A stretch of DNA of 64,000 bases from Ghiorsea bivora (GCF_000744415.1 NZ_JQLW01000013.1:24039-88038), one strand, 5' to 3'; numbered from the stretch's first letter, positions 1 through 9,071 are shown. Numbers and translations are program-made. The notes: generated by a model not told the origin, from the sequence alone.

Positions 1-1
1 T

Positions 2-949
2 ATTGTTCTACAAGCTGAGAATAAAGCAGCGCTTCAAGCCCCTGAAGAAGTGATTCAAGTGGGCAAAGGCATCATTTCTAAACCCAAAGGTTTATCGTTT
101 TCTCAAATGAGCACGTTGCTGGGCTGTCCGACCAAATGGGCATTTCAATACCATGCAGGGCTAAGATCAATGGATTCATTGAGCCTGCCAACGGGTAACA
201 CCATGATTGGTTCGTTATGCCATAAAATTGTGGAGGATATTTATACCGACACAAGCAAGTGGGATGTGGGAAGTGTGCGAAACTATGTATCCAAGTTGTT
301 TGATCTGCGAGTGCCACAAATGGCGGCAGAACTTTTAGAGCCTGGGCGCGAATTAGAATTGGAGCGTTATCGAATCAGTGTGTGTGATGCAGTGGAAGCA
401 CTCTTACAAACGATAGATAAAGCAGGCTTAAAAGTAACGCAAACCGAGGGTATGGTGAGCGGTAAAGATTTGGATGGTATCCCGTTCAAAGGTTATATTG
501 ATTTATTGCTTGAAGATGATGATGGGCAAACGTTTGTGATTGATTTGAAATGGACAGGTTCCACAAAATACAAAACTGAAGAAATCAAAGAGGGTAATGC
601 CTTGCAGCTCGCATCGTATGCTTGGATGCTAAAAAGTGCTGATGATGTGTGGGCACCAGGCGCATATTTTATGTTAGCCCAAGGTGAACTGCTTACCGAT
701 GATTATAGGTTTAACACCGATAGGATTATTGAGAGTCCTTTGTCTGCCAAAGAAGTTTGGCAACTCGGCTCAAAAACTTGGCGCAGTATGTTCCAAGAAA
801 TGCAAAATGGTGAGATTGAAGTCTCAGGTTTAATGGATGAAGGCGAACTTAAAGAAGCACGAAATGATGCAGGTATTATGCATGTGAAACCACCATGCCA
901 CTTCTGTGACTTTGGCAAACTTTGTGGGCAAACGAGGGCAGAAGCATGA
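2..949 (+). CDS. AddB-like PD-(D/E)XK nuclease, C-terminal part (cut by window edge)
   Basis: This is the C-terminal nuclease domain of an AddB/RecB-type protein that acts in double-strand-break end processing. The frame is open to the left edge without a stop, so the GTG at 50 is only an internal codon and the gene begins outside the window. Visible motifs are GYID at about 491-502 followed by VIDLK near 536-550, the acidic pair plus lysine of PD-(D/E)XK nucleases. One upstream Cys (LGCP, near 125) and a C-x2-C-x5-C group at the end would bind an iron-sulfur cluster, as in AddB and Cas4. The stop overlaps the ATG of the helicase gene (ATGA), so the two are co-translated. AddB identity is inferred from the domain and the AddA-like neighbour. 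Confidence 0.85.
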   Translation: MVLQAENKAALQAPEEVIQVGKGIISKPKGLSFSQMSTLLGCPTKWAFQYHAGLRSMDSLSLPTGNTMIGSLCHKIVEDIYTDTSKWDVGSVRNYVSKLFDLRVPQMAAELLEPGRELELERYRISVCDAVEALLQTIDKAGLKVTQTEGMVSGKDLDGIPFKGYIDLLLEDDDGQTFVIDLKWTGSTKYKTEEIKEGNALQLASYAWMLKSADDVWAPGAYFMLAQGELLTDDYRFNTDRIIESPLSAKEVWQLGSKTWRSMFQEMQNGEIEVSGLMDEGELKEARNDAGIMHVKPPCHFCDFGKLCGQTRAEA

Positions 950-3900
950 AGAATATTCAATTGATTAGTGCAAGTGCAGGTTCAGGAAAAACATTTCGCT
1001 TAATGAATGAAATCGGTACGCGAGTGGCAGGAAAAGCTGGTGTGCCACATGTTGAGCCAGAGCAAATCATGGCAACGACATTTACCAACAAAGCTGCCGC
1101 AGAATTAAGAGAGCGGATTCGTATGCGTTTGCTTGAAGAAGGAAAAACTGCAGAAGCGCAGCGTATTTATGATGGTTTGATTGGCACGGTAAACGCTATT
1201 TGTTCCAAATTATTAAAAGAATATGCGTTTGAAGCGGGCTTATCGCCTGCGGTTGATGTGTTGTTGGAAGATGATGCCAAGCGTATCTTCAATATGGCGA
1301 CGGCATCGGCGATTGCGACATCGGGCAAAACATTAGAACCCATTGCAAGGCGTTTGGGGCTTATGGGAATTAAAAAAGGCTACGCTAGGCAAGATGATTG
1401 GCGTGATCATGTACAAAGGATAGTGGATTTAGCGCGTTCCAATGCCATGGATATTGCCACGCTTCAAGCTGCAGGTGATGAATCTTGGGCATCACTAGAG
1501 AAGCTACTCGGGCAAGGGCATACTCAAAATATGGGCGCTGGAATGGATAAGCGACTTGCTGTGGCAGTCAATGATGCGGTGTCGGCGATTGAAAATAATA
1601 TTGAAGATAAAACAGTCGACACAAAAAAAGCGCTTACGGCACTTCAAAAGGCGCAACGCATTATCAATAGCTTTGGTGCACATAATCTTTCGTGGCAAGA
1701 CTGGTTGATTATATCTACAGTTAAAACTGGGGCAAAAAGTAGAGCTTTAGTGGAGGATGTGCAAAAGGTTGCCAGTGACCACACCAAACACCCAAGGTTT
1801 AGGCAAGATATGGAAACCATGATTAAAGGTGTGTTTGATTGTGCAGGCAAAGCATTGCAGCAATATGCAGATTATAAGCGCGAACAAGGGCTGATGGACT
1901 TTGTGGACCAAGAAGCTTTGGTGCTGGATATGGCAACAAACAATGCATCGTTTCGCGCATCCATGACTGAGCGTGTGAAGCTATTGATGGTGGATGAGTT
2001 TCAAGATACCAGTCCTATCCAGTTGGCATTATTTTTAAAATTATCAGAACTTGCCCAAGAAGTGATTTGGGTGGGTGATCAAAAGCAATCCATTTATGGT
2101 TTCCGTGGTGCTGACCCTGTATTGATGGATGCGGTAGCGACTGAAATTGATAACAGTTCCGCGCAAGCCTCAAAAGGAAGTGTGCTCAAAGAATCTTGGC
2201 GCTCCAAACGTGAATTAGTTGAATTCTGTAATGCGATTTTCTCGCCAGTGTTTCATCAAATGGATGAAGATAAGGTATGTTTGGATATTCCTGCTGCGCG
2301 TAAGGCTTCTGCGGAAGGTGGCTGGTTAGAAAACTGGGTGCTTGAAGGCAGTAACGCTCCAAAGCGCGCCAATGCGATGGTGCAGGGCGTTCAAAAATTA
2401 TTGGATGAGAAGCAAGTTAAGGCTGGGGATATTGCTATTCTTTGCCGCTCAAATTCTGAATGTGAAGATTTGTCTTCTGCATTAAAAAATGCGGGAATTC
2501 GTGCATCTATTGCCCAAGGCGAACTCTTGGCAACCCAAGAATGTACGTTGGCATTGGCTGCATTGCGATATATGGCGGATCATCAAGATAGTATCGCCTT
2601 ATCCGAAATAGTCTGTTACTCGCATAAGCATCAAGCTCACGATGACTGGTTAACCCATTTGCTTCAAGATAGTGAAACAACCCTTGAATCATGGAAACAA
2701 GATTCACTTATCCAAGCCTTGGATGCACTAAGCAAAAAAGGTGTATATCTCACGCCATTGGAATCACTAGAGCAAGCCATGGCTGCCATTGCCTTGGAGC
2801 GCACGCTTTATGCATGGGGTAATGTGGAGCAGCGATTGAGCAACTTAGATCAATTGCGTGCAGCATGTGTTGAATATCAAGATAGATGTCGTTCTCGCCG
2901 TGATTCTGCCACGGTGTCTGGCTTACTTACTTGGTTGTTTAGCGAAGCAGAGCTGAAACAAGCTAAAAGCGCAGGTGAGGATACAGTGAATGTATTAACG
3001 TATCACAAGTCCAAAGGCTTGGAGTGGCCTGTGGTGATTATGAGTAGCCTCAATAAAGAATCGAGAAGTGGTGTATTTGGGGTATCAGTTGAAGAAGCGG
3101 ATGTGTTCACGGCTGACCAACCACTCAAAGGGCGTTCGCTTCGCTTTTGGCCATGGTGTTATGGCACGAAGAAAAAAGCAGAACAACTTGATGCGCTTAT
3201 TTTAGGCTCAGCTATTGCGGATAAAGCCATGAGCCAAACTTTGGCAGAATCCAATCGTTTGCTTTATGTGGGGCTGACCCGCGCGAGAGATGGTTTGGTG
3301 CTTACTCAACAAAAAGCCAAGAAATCTGTAGAAAGTAAATGGTTGGATGAGCTTAAAGATGCGAATCAAGAATCTGTGCTAACACTGGAAGATAATTCTT
3401 GTTCCATCATGGATAGGCAAGGGCAAGCCCAAAGCTTTACGATAAAGACGCGTCATCTTATTGGCGAAGAGGATGTTCAGGTTTTAGATATTCAAGATAA
3501 ACCCTCATTCCTACCCAAAGCCGAGCCTGCCCAAACATTTCCTGCGGCGACCATTGCACCTAGCAGCATGGATTGGGATGATGATGCTAAGCAAGCCGTG
3601 CCTACATCTGTGATTGCCACGCTTGGCGAAGCCATAGATAAGCATGGCAACCCTGAAGCAGCAGACTTTGGTAATGCCATGCATGGTTTCTTGGGCGCAG
3701 ATATTCATGCGAGTGACGAAGCAAGAAAATCGCAAGCCAAAGCTTTGCTTGATGCATGGGGTGTTGAAGGCTCCATTGCACCAGAAGATATGCTCAAAGC
3801 CAGTGATAGACTGAAACAATTTGCGCAGGATACTTATCCTCAATGTAAAGTGCTTCCTGAATGGCCAATCAATATGGTGTTGGATAATCATCAGCAGCTC

Positions 3901-4119
3901 ACAGGTTGGATTGATATGTTGATTGAGCTTGATGATGGGTTTGTGGTGATAGACCATAAAAGTTATTCAGGTGGCAATGTAGAAACGTATGTGAAGCAAT
4001 ATGCACCGCAGCTTGCGGTCTATCGTGATGCCGTGGTGCAAGCGACGGGTAAACCTGTGCTGCAAACCTTGATTCATTTGCCCATGACAGCACAAATGGT
4101 GGAAGTGCAGTTGCCGTGA
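946..4119 (+). CDS. addA: AddA/RecB-like UvrD-family helicase-nuclease
   Basis: Superfamily 1 helicase with a C-terminal nuclease, expected to unwind and resect DNA ends together with the AddB-like protein upstream. I place the start at the ATG at 946, which overlaps the preceding stop, giving 1057 residues; a TTG 24 bases earlier is less likely. Motifs: Walker A ASAGSGKT at residues 9-16, TFTNKAA, DEFQDTSP near 350, GDQKQSIYGFRGA, LTYHKSKGLEW and YVGLTRARD. The C-terminus holds a second PD-(D/E)XK site: GWID at 987-990 and VIDHK ending at K1005. No truncation is visible. The domain order matches AddA (about 1150-1250 residues) slightly shortened. The esterase gene downstream overlaps it by 4 bases. 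Confidence 0.9.
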   Translation: MKNIQLISASAGSGKTFRLMNEIGTRVAGKAGVPHVEPEQIMATTFTNKAAAELRERIRMRLLEEGKTAEAQRIYDGLIGTVNAICSKLLKEYAFEAGLSPAVDVLLEDDAKRIFNMATASAIATSGKTLEPIARRLGLMGIKKGYARQDDWRDHVQRIVDLARSNAMDIATLQAAGDESWASLEKLLGQGHTQNMGAGMDKRLAVAVNDAVSAIENNIEDKTVDTKKALTALQKAQRIINSFGAHNLSWQDWLIISTVKTGAKSRALVEDVQKVASDHTKHPRFRQDMETMIKGVFDCAGKALQQYADYKREQGLMDFVDQEALVLDMATNNASFRASMTERVKLLMVDEFQDTSPIQLALFLKLSELAQEVIWVGDQKQSIYGFRGADPVLMDAVATEIDNSSAQASKGSVLKESWRSKRELVEFCNAIFSPVFHQMDEDKVCLDIPAARKASAEGGWLENWVLEGSNAPKRANAMVQGVQKLLDEKQVKAGDIAILCRSNSECEDLSSALKNAGIRASIAQGELLATQECTLALAALRYMADHQDSIALSEIVCYSHKHQAHDDWLTHLLQDSETTLESWKQDSLIQALDALSKKGVYLTPLESLEQAMAAIALERTLYAWGNVEQRLSNLDQLRAACVEYQDRCRSRRDSATVSGLLTWLFSEAELKQAKSAGEDTVNVLTYHKSKGLEWPVVIMSSLNKESRSGVFGVSVEEADVFTADQPLKGRSLRFWPWCYGTKKKAEQLDALILGSAIADKAMSQTLAESNRLLYVGLTRARDGLVLTQQKAKKSVESKWLDELKDANQESVLTLEDNSCSIMDRQGQAQSFTIKTRHLIGEEDVQVLDIQDKPSFLPKAEPAQTFPAATIAPSSMDWDDDAKQAVPTSVIATLGEAIDKHGNPEAADFGNAMHGFLGADIHASDEARKSQAKALLDAWGVEGSIAPEDMLKASDRLKQFAQDTYPQCKVLPEWPINMVLDNHQQLTGWIDMLIELDDGFVVIDHKSYSGGNVETYVKQYAPQLAVYRDAVVQATGKPVLQTLIHLPMTAQMVEVQLP

Positions 4120-4712
4120 GTCATGATTTAAACGATTCTAAAATATATATGATTCATGGCTTTGCATCGGGGCCAAAGTATCCCAATGCCAAAGCGGATA
4201 TATTTGAAGCAATATTTAAATTGCCAGTGCAGCAAATTGCATACGATTCAGCTGCAACATTTGCTGAGAATATGGAGGCGCTGCAAAAGCAAATAGAGGA
4301 TAACCCAGCTATTATCATTGGCACATCTTTAGGCGCATTTTATGCATCAAAGCTTGCAGAACAATATGCCGAGCAAGTGAAGCTGTTATTGATGTTAAAT
4401 CCATGTCATACACCTTCTGAAATTTTAAAACATGCAGTAGGTGAGCATGAAAACTTTGCCACAGGCAAATCTTTTGGGTTCTCAAGCGCTACCTTGCAAT
4501 CTTATGCGGAAACGACTTTTATTGATGAAAGCATAACCTTAAACCGTCAGGTGATGCTCAATATGGATGATGATTTAATTGATAGTCAGCGCACGATGGA
4601 TTTGTTTGGTGATGTGTTAAACATGACTTCGTTTACGAAAGGCGGGCATAGGTTTGAGAATCTTGGGGATAAGGAAGTGACAAGTTTTTTACAGGCTATT
4701 AAGCCAAGTTAG
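4116..4712 (+). CDS. yqiA: YqiA-like alpha/beta-hydrolase esterase
   Basis: A small cytoplasmic alpha/beta-hydrolase of about 198 residues, the usual size for the YqiA/UPF0227 family. The N-terminus has IHGF followed by a nucleophile elbow GTSLGAFYA (Ser near residue 71), and a late GGH supplies the probable catalytic histidine in KGGHRFEN. The start is a GTG that overlaps the helicase stop (GTGA), so it is read as the third gene of the addAB-like operon. Its physiological substrate is unknown; E. coli YqiA is described as a broad esterase. A degraded copy of its 3' end appears about 1.4 kb downstream, beyond the fic gene (see 6023-6130). Confidence 0.75.
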   Translation: MSHDLNDSKIYMIHGFASGPKYPNAKADIFEAIFKLPVQQIAYDSAATFAENMEALQKQIEDNPAIIIGTSLGAFYASKLAEQYAEQVKLLLMLNPCHTPSEILKHAVGEHENFATGKSFGFSSATLQSYAETTFIDESITLNRQVMLNMDDDLIDSQRTMDLFGDVLNMTSFTKGGHRFENLGDKEVTSFLQAIKPS

Positions 4713-4744
4713 TGATCAAAACAGTGATCATCATAGTGTTCACT
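4711..4744. promoter_or_regulatory. Candidate operator cluster before fic
   Basis: The octamer AGTGATCA occurs twice (4711-4718 and 4723-4730), and the inverted repeat AGTG-TT-CACT follows at 4735-4744. The first copy overlaps the esterase stop. The spacing of roughly one helical turn suggests a protein-binding site controlling the fic gene; this is inference from symmetry only. Confidence 0.3.
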
Positions 4745-4819
4745 TTAACCCTTAAGTCTTGATATTTCACTTTTATTATATCATGTTACCGTATTTAGTT
4801 AGTGTTCAATGGAGTGGTC

Positions 4820-5998
4820 ATGCCAATAAGTTCATTCACACCCGTAGTGCCGTCGGATGCCGTATCAGGCAAGCTCAAAGAGAAGTCTTTTGAATTGACG
4901 AAGAAGGCGAGCGCGCTTACGCCACATGCGCCGCTATTGCAGCCGCTTAGTCAGCTTGCGCGTGTCATGAACTGTTATTACAGCAATTTGATTGAAGGGC
5001 ATAACACGCTGCCTTATGAAGTTGAAAGTGCGCTGAACAACAATTTATCTGCTGATTCTGCAACCAGAGATTTGCAACAAGAAGCCCTGGCGCATATCCA
5101 TGTGCAATCCTTGATTGATGAGGGTAAATATCCGCAACCCGCAATGTCGATTGAATTTTTAACATGGTGTCACTCTGAATTTTATCAGCGGCTACCCGAA
5201 TCCATGTTGATGATAAAACATCCTCAAACAGATGAAGAGGTATTGATGAAAGCGGGTGAAATTCGTATGCGTGGGGTGCAGGTTGGCAAGCATATTGCGC
5301 CCGATGCCGAACAAGTCCGCCCTATGTTGCAAAGCCTGTTTGACACATACCATAAGTATCACGGTGGTGATATGTTGATTGCCATTGCTGCAGCCAATCA
5401 TCGGGTAGCATGGATTCATCCGTTTATGGATGGTAATGGGCGCACGATTCGGCTCATGGCACATGCTGCTTTGCAAAGCTTGGGTTTAAATGTTGGTTTG
5501 TGGTCGCCATCGCGTGGTTTGGCGCGTTCGGTACAGCAATATAAACAGCATTTGGCGCAAGCTGACCAAATCAGGCAAGGCTCATCCACAGATGGTCGCG
5601 GCACATTGTCTGAAAAAGGGTTGTTGAACTTTTGCGATTATTACTTGACGACTTGCATTGATCAGGTGGATTTTATGAGTCAGTTGTTTGATATGAAAAA
5701 CCTTAGCCGGCGTATCGAGCGCTATTGTGTGGATGAACATCAACGCTCAAAACTATCGCCTGATTCGTTCTTATTGTTGCGTGAGGCGTTGTATCGTGGT
5801 GAGTTTGATAGAGGCGAAGTGAAACACATGATTGCAGGAAAATCTGAGGTCACGGGTCGGCGTGTGCTCAAAGGTTTGTTGGATAGAAAGTTGTTAATTT
5901 CTGATTCGCCACGAGGCAAAGTGCGCTTAAACATCCCAAGCCATGTGCTGGGGGCATGGTTTCCGAACCTATATCCTGAAAGTGCTTTGCTGTGTTAA
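4820..5998 (+). CDS. fic: Fic-family protein (class II, self-inhibited)
   Basis: Fic enzymes transfer AMP (or another nucleotide part) to hydroxyl groups of target proteins. The core motif HPFMDGNGR begins at His200, with the catalytic histidine and the GNGR phosphate loop intact. Upstream, SNLIEG at residues 55-60 fits the inhibitory helix S/T-x3-E-G/N, whose Glu blocks ATP binding; its N-terminal placement makes this class II. A C-terminal region of about 100 residues looks like a winged-helix domain, as often found in these proteins. I chose the ATG at 4820 because GGAG lies 5-8 bases before it; a GTG at 4802 is in frame. 392 residues, close to the family norm. The target is not deducible. 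Confidence 0.9.
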   Translation: MPISSFTPVVPSDAVSGKLKEKSFELTKKASALTPHAPLLQPLSQLARVMNCYYSNLIEGHNTLPYEVESALNNNLSADSATRDLQQEALAHIHVQSLIDEGKYPQPAMSIEFLTWCHSEFYQRLPESMLMIKHPQTDEEVLMKAGEIRMRGVQVGKHIAPDAEQVRPMLQSLFDTYHKYHGGDMLIAIAAANHRVAWIHPFMDGNGRTIRLMAHAALQSLGLNVGLWSPSRGLARSVQQYKQHLAQADQIRQGSSTDGRGTLSEKGLLNFCDYYLTTCIDQVDFMSQLFDMKNLSRRIERYCVDEHQRSKLSPDSFLLLREALYRGEFDRGEVKHMIAGKSEVTGRRVLKGLLDRKLLISDSPRGKVRLNIPSHVLGAWFPNLYPESALLC

Positions 5999-6022
5999 AT
6001 CATCTAGGTGATGCATTTATGG

Positions 6023-6130
6023 ATGATGAATAAACTTGAGGTTGCAAACTTTGACAGTGGTGAATATAGGTTTGGAAACATTGCGGATAGTGAAGTGAAA
6101 ATAGCCTTGCAGGGAATAATAGGTAAATAA
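6023..6130 (+). pseudogene. Relic of a yqiA-like gene 3' end
   Basis: A 35-codon open stretch ends in YRFGNIADSEVKIALQGI, which aligns with the last residues of the esterase at 4116-4712 (HRFENLGDKEVTSFLQAI). Shortly upstream both loci share the bases ATGGATGATGA. No start region or nucleophile motif remains. It appears to be the diverged tail of a second esterase copy, or of a copy displaced when fic arrived between the two. Confidence 0.55.
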
Positions 6131-6225
6131 AAGTAAACAATGATTTTCTTTATGATTTTCTATACGCTTTGGACTGAAACAATATAGAGGTGTGGGAGCC
6201 AATGAGAGTTTGTTCGTTTAATTAG

Positions 6226-6894
6226 ATGATAACAGAATATCACGCAAAATATTATGCCCATGAGCTAACGCTTCAGCACGCCAGTAATGGTGTTGATCGC
6301 CTTTCGCAGTCTTTGTTTGATGCCTCGGTTGATCTGAATCCCCATCAAATTGAAGCGGCCTTGTTTGCTTTGCGGAACCCTTTGAATAAAGGCGTTATTC
6401 TTGCAGATGAAGTGGGTTTGGGTAAAACCATCGAAGCTGCCTTGGTTCTAAGTCAATGCTGGGCAGAGCGAAAGAGGCACTTGCTGATTATATGCCCTGC
6501 ATCATTGCGTAGGCAGTGGGCTTCAGAGTTGCAAGAAAAATTTAACCTGCCTAGTCAAATACTTGATGCGCCAACCGTGCGAAAGTTCAGAAAGAATGGT
6601 ATATTCTCACCGCTATCAATGAAGAAAGTGATTATCATGTCATATCATTATGCGGCAAGGTTGGAAGAAGAGCTTATTGCGGTACCTTGGGACTTGGTGG
6701 TTATTGATGAAGCACATAAACTTAGAAATGCTCACAGACCAAAAAACAAGATGGGGCAAGCATTAAATGCCAGCCACTATCTCAAACAACATGGTGGCAA
6801 GGAGTGGAAATACTTATTGATTCCGCATGATGAGGTGAAAGATAATAAAAAGTTGGTTGATTTTGTTCGTGCCTTTACAGTGAACAATACATGA
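6226..6894 (+). pseudogene. Internally deleted SNF2/DEAD-type helicase
   Basis: The first 180 or so residues are the start of an SF2 SNF2-like helicase: HQIEAALFAL, then Walker A in LADEVGLGKT, ICPASLRRQW, and the DEAH box VVIDEAHKLRN. The text then jumps within a few residues to GGKEWKYLLIPHDEVKDN, which is typical of the extreme C-terminus of large restriction- or phage-defence-associated helicases (about 900-1000 residues). Motifs III-VI and the whole second RecA domain are absent, so roughly 700 codons have been lost without breaking the frame. It can hardly unwind DNA. The stop overlaps the ATG of the WYL-like fragment. Confidence 0.75.
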
Positions 6895-6956
6895 GTGATA
6901 CAGTATTGCGGCAATGGGCGATGTTGCGGATGGTGCTTCGAGCGACAACTGAATGA
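6891..6956 (+). pseudogene. 21-codon duplicate of the WYL regulator 5' end
   Basis: From the ATG at 6891, 47 bases match the first 47 bases of the WYL gene at 7975 with only three differences, giving MSDTVLRQWAMLRMV against MSDTVMRQWMMLRMV. The match then ends and the frame stops at 6954-6956. The start overlaps the helicase stop and the stop overlaps the NERD gene's ATG, both as ATGA. It marks the boundary of an insertion or recombination event. Confidence 0.8.
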
Positions 6957-7978
6957 ATTTCCTACCGTCCATTTTTGATGCAGTGTTACCCATGGCACTT
7001 TTTGGGCTAGCAGTTTTCTTACTGGTCTCTGGGTTTAAGCTTTATCAGCCTATTTTAGTGGGTTGGTTAGGTGAGTTGGTTATCAAAGGTGAACTATCAG
7101 GCTTAGATGAAAATCAGTATATCCAGTTTCATGATGTGCTTTTGCCTATTGATGGCGAAACGACGCAAATTGACCATGTTTTAATCGTGGGAGACACATG
7201 CTTTGTGATTGAAACCAAAGCCTATGCAGGATGGATATACGGCAAAGCGCATGATAAGACTTGGCTGCAAACATTTAACAAGCGTGCTAAGTTCCCATTT
7301 CAAAACCCAATCAGACAAAATCATAAACATATCCTTGCGATTAAATCGTGCCTCAAAGATTTGAAGGTTAAAGGAGTGGTGGTTTTCACTCATGGTAAAC
7401 TTAAGAGCCCTAGAATTGATGGTGTTTTATATGCCAAAGAATTAAAACAATATATTCTTGAACAAGATGTAGATAAGTCTTTTAACAATAAACCTGCACT
7501 TCAAGCATTACAAAAAGTGATGATCACGGATAAGGCAGATCATAAGGCGCATGTGTTGCGGTTGCAGAAGAAACATGGGGGTCGGTGGCGTACACCTGTT
7601 GCCAAAACCTTTATATTGGCATCCATTGTTATGTTTATCATTGCTTCAAATATAAATGGTTCAAAATCCAGCCATGAGGTGAAACAGGCTTATGCTCCAG
7701 AGCGCATCCAAGCGCAGCCTCTGGCTGTTGTTCCAAAGCAAGTGCAAAAACGCGTTCAGCAGGTTGAGCAGAAAAGTGTTCCGTTGGTTGCGCCCGTGGT
7801 GAAAGGCTTTGCGAAAGGAAAGGTAATGCTAGCGATTGGCAATGATTATAAAATGTTACGTGTAGGGGAAACAACCCATGATGGTTGGACTTTGCAAGCT
7901 TCTGAAAATAATACAGCAATGTTTACACATATTTCAGGGCAAAAAGTAAAAGTATCCCTACGAGGAGTTGAGAAATGA
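6953..7978 (+). CDS. NERD-domain membrane protein
   Basis: NERD (nuclease-related domain) proteins are predicted nucleases related to the restriction-endonuclease fold and are frequent in defence contexts. After an N-terminal membrane segment (residues about 9-28), the NERD core spans about 45-165: GELVIKGEL, TQIDHVLI, the acidic and lysine signature VIETKAYAGWIYG, and FQNPIRQN. A second membrane segment (TFILASIVMFIIA) lies near 215-230. The last 50 residues (GNDYKMLRVGETTHDGWTL...) look like a small beta-rich domain I cannot name. 341 residues. It overlaps the WYL gene by 4 bases, so the pair is co-translated. Nuclease activity and DNA specificity are inference. Confidence 0.8.
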   Translation: MNFLPSIFDAVLPMALFGLAVFLLVSGFKLYQPILVGWLGELVIKGELSGLDENQYIQFHDVLLPIDGETTQIDHVLIVGDTCFVIETKAYAGWIYGKAHDKTWLQTFNKRAKFPFQNPIRQNHKHILAIKSCLKDLKVKGVVVFTHGKLKSPRIDGVLYAKELKQYILEQDVDKSFNNKPALQALQKVMITDKADHKAHVLRLQKKHGGRWRTPVAKTFILASIVMFIIASNINGSKSSHEVKQAYAPERIQAQPLAVVPKQVQKRVQQVEQKSVPLVAPVVKGFAKGKVMLAIGNDYKMLRVGETTHDGWTLQASENNTAMFTHISGQKVKVSLRGVEK

Positions 7979-8982
7979 GTGATACAGTAATGCGGCAATG
8001 GATGATGTTGCGGATGGTGCCAAGATCGCCGAGTAAAATCAGCACCATAGAAATTATGAATAACTTAGCAGCGGAAAGCTTCATAATTTCGCAACGCTCT
8101 ATTCAACGCGATTTGGATAAGTTTTCATCCATTTTTCCGCTTGAATGTGATGATAGAAGTAAACCTTTTGGTTGGTCGTGGCGCAAAGATGCTCCTACGA
8201 TCGATATTCCAGGCATGGATTCACACACTGCATTGGCATTCTATTTGGCAGAGCAACATCTTGAGCCGATTCTGCCACGAGAAACGGTAGTGAAATTAAA
8301 TCCACACTTTTTATCGGCAAAAAAGATACTTAATGAACTTTCAGGTGATTCGGGAACTACATCTTGGGTGAATAAAGTGCGTGTACTGCGCCAAGGCCCT
8401 GATTTATCTACGCCAGAGATTGATGCAGGTGTGCAAGAGAAGGTTTACACAGCATTGCTGTTGAATAAACGCTTGGAAGTACAATATAAGAAGCGCGGCG
8501 CGACAAAAGCGAAGGATTATACGATTAGCCCGCTGGCGTTGGTGCTTAAAAATGGTATTTTTTATATTCCGTGTACCGTGTTTAATTATGACGATATTCG
8601 CTTGATGACATTGCACAGGATTAAACAAGCAACATTAACGGATGCGATGATTGATTCGCCTGAAAATTTTGACTTGGATGCGTATATCCAGTCGGGTGAG
8701 TTAAGTTTTCAAGTAGGTGATATGATAAAGCTTACAGCCATCATTGATAAGGATGTGGCATTCCATTTGGGTGAGCGCAAGCTTAGCCCAGACCAAACAC
8801 TGGAAGAACAAGAGGATGACACATTTCTATTGCAAGCCACAGTGAATGATACTTCGGAGCTTCGGTTTTGGTTGCGTGGCTATGATGAGCAGATTGAAGT
8901 GCTTGAGCCTAAGGAGCTACGAGATGATTTATATCGAAGCGCTCAAGCGCAAATTAAGAAGTATGAAGCTAGCCAAGGTTGA
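7975..8982 (+). CDS. WYL-domain transcriptional regulator
   Basis: A 335-residue regulator with an N-terminal winged helix-turn-helix (residues about 1-65, ISQRSIQRDLDKF is the recognition part), a WYL domain around 140-215 (ISPLALVLKNGIFYIPCTV...RLMTLHRI) and a C-terminal WCX-like region. The name-giving W-Y-L triad is not conserved here: the strand reads GIFYI. WYL proteins sense nucleic-acid or nucleotide ligands and usually repress defence or DNA-repair genes. Co-translated with the NERD gene. A 16-bp palindrome just behind its stop could be its operator for the next operon. Confidence 0.85.
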   Translation: MSDTVMRQWMMLRMVPRSPSKISTIEIMNNLAAESFIISQRSIQRDLDKFSSIFPLECDDRSKPFGWSWRKDAPTIDIPGMDSHTALAFYLAEQHLEPILPRETVVKLNPHFLSAKKILNELSGDSGTTSWVNKVRVLRQGPDLSTPEIDAGVQEKVYTALLLNKRLEVQYKKRGATKAKDYTISPLALVLKNGIFYIPCTVFNYDDIRLMTLHRIKQATLTDAMIDSPENFDLDAYIQSGELSFQVGDMIKLTAIIDKDVAFHLGERKLSPDQTLEEQEDDTFLLQATVNDTSELRFWLRGYDEQIEVLEPKELRDDLYRSAQAQIKKYEASQG

Positions 8983-8988
8983 GAAGGT

Positions 8989-9004
8989 CATCTATTAATA
9001 GATG
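8989..9004. promoter_or_regulatory. Perfect 16-bp palindrome
   Basis: CATCTATTAATAGATG is exactly self-complementary. It lies 7 bases after the WYL stop and about 70 bases before the next gene pair. No T run follows, which speaks for a protein-binding site rather than a terminator. Confidence 0.45.
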
Positions 9005-9071
9005 GCTGTTGTTATATATAGGTGTAAGTGATTTTGATTGGGTGTTTTGAGCTATAAGAAAGGAGAGAGAT

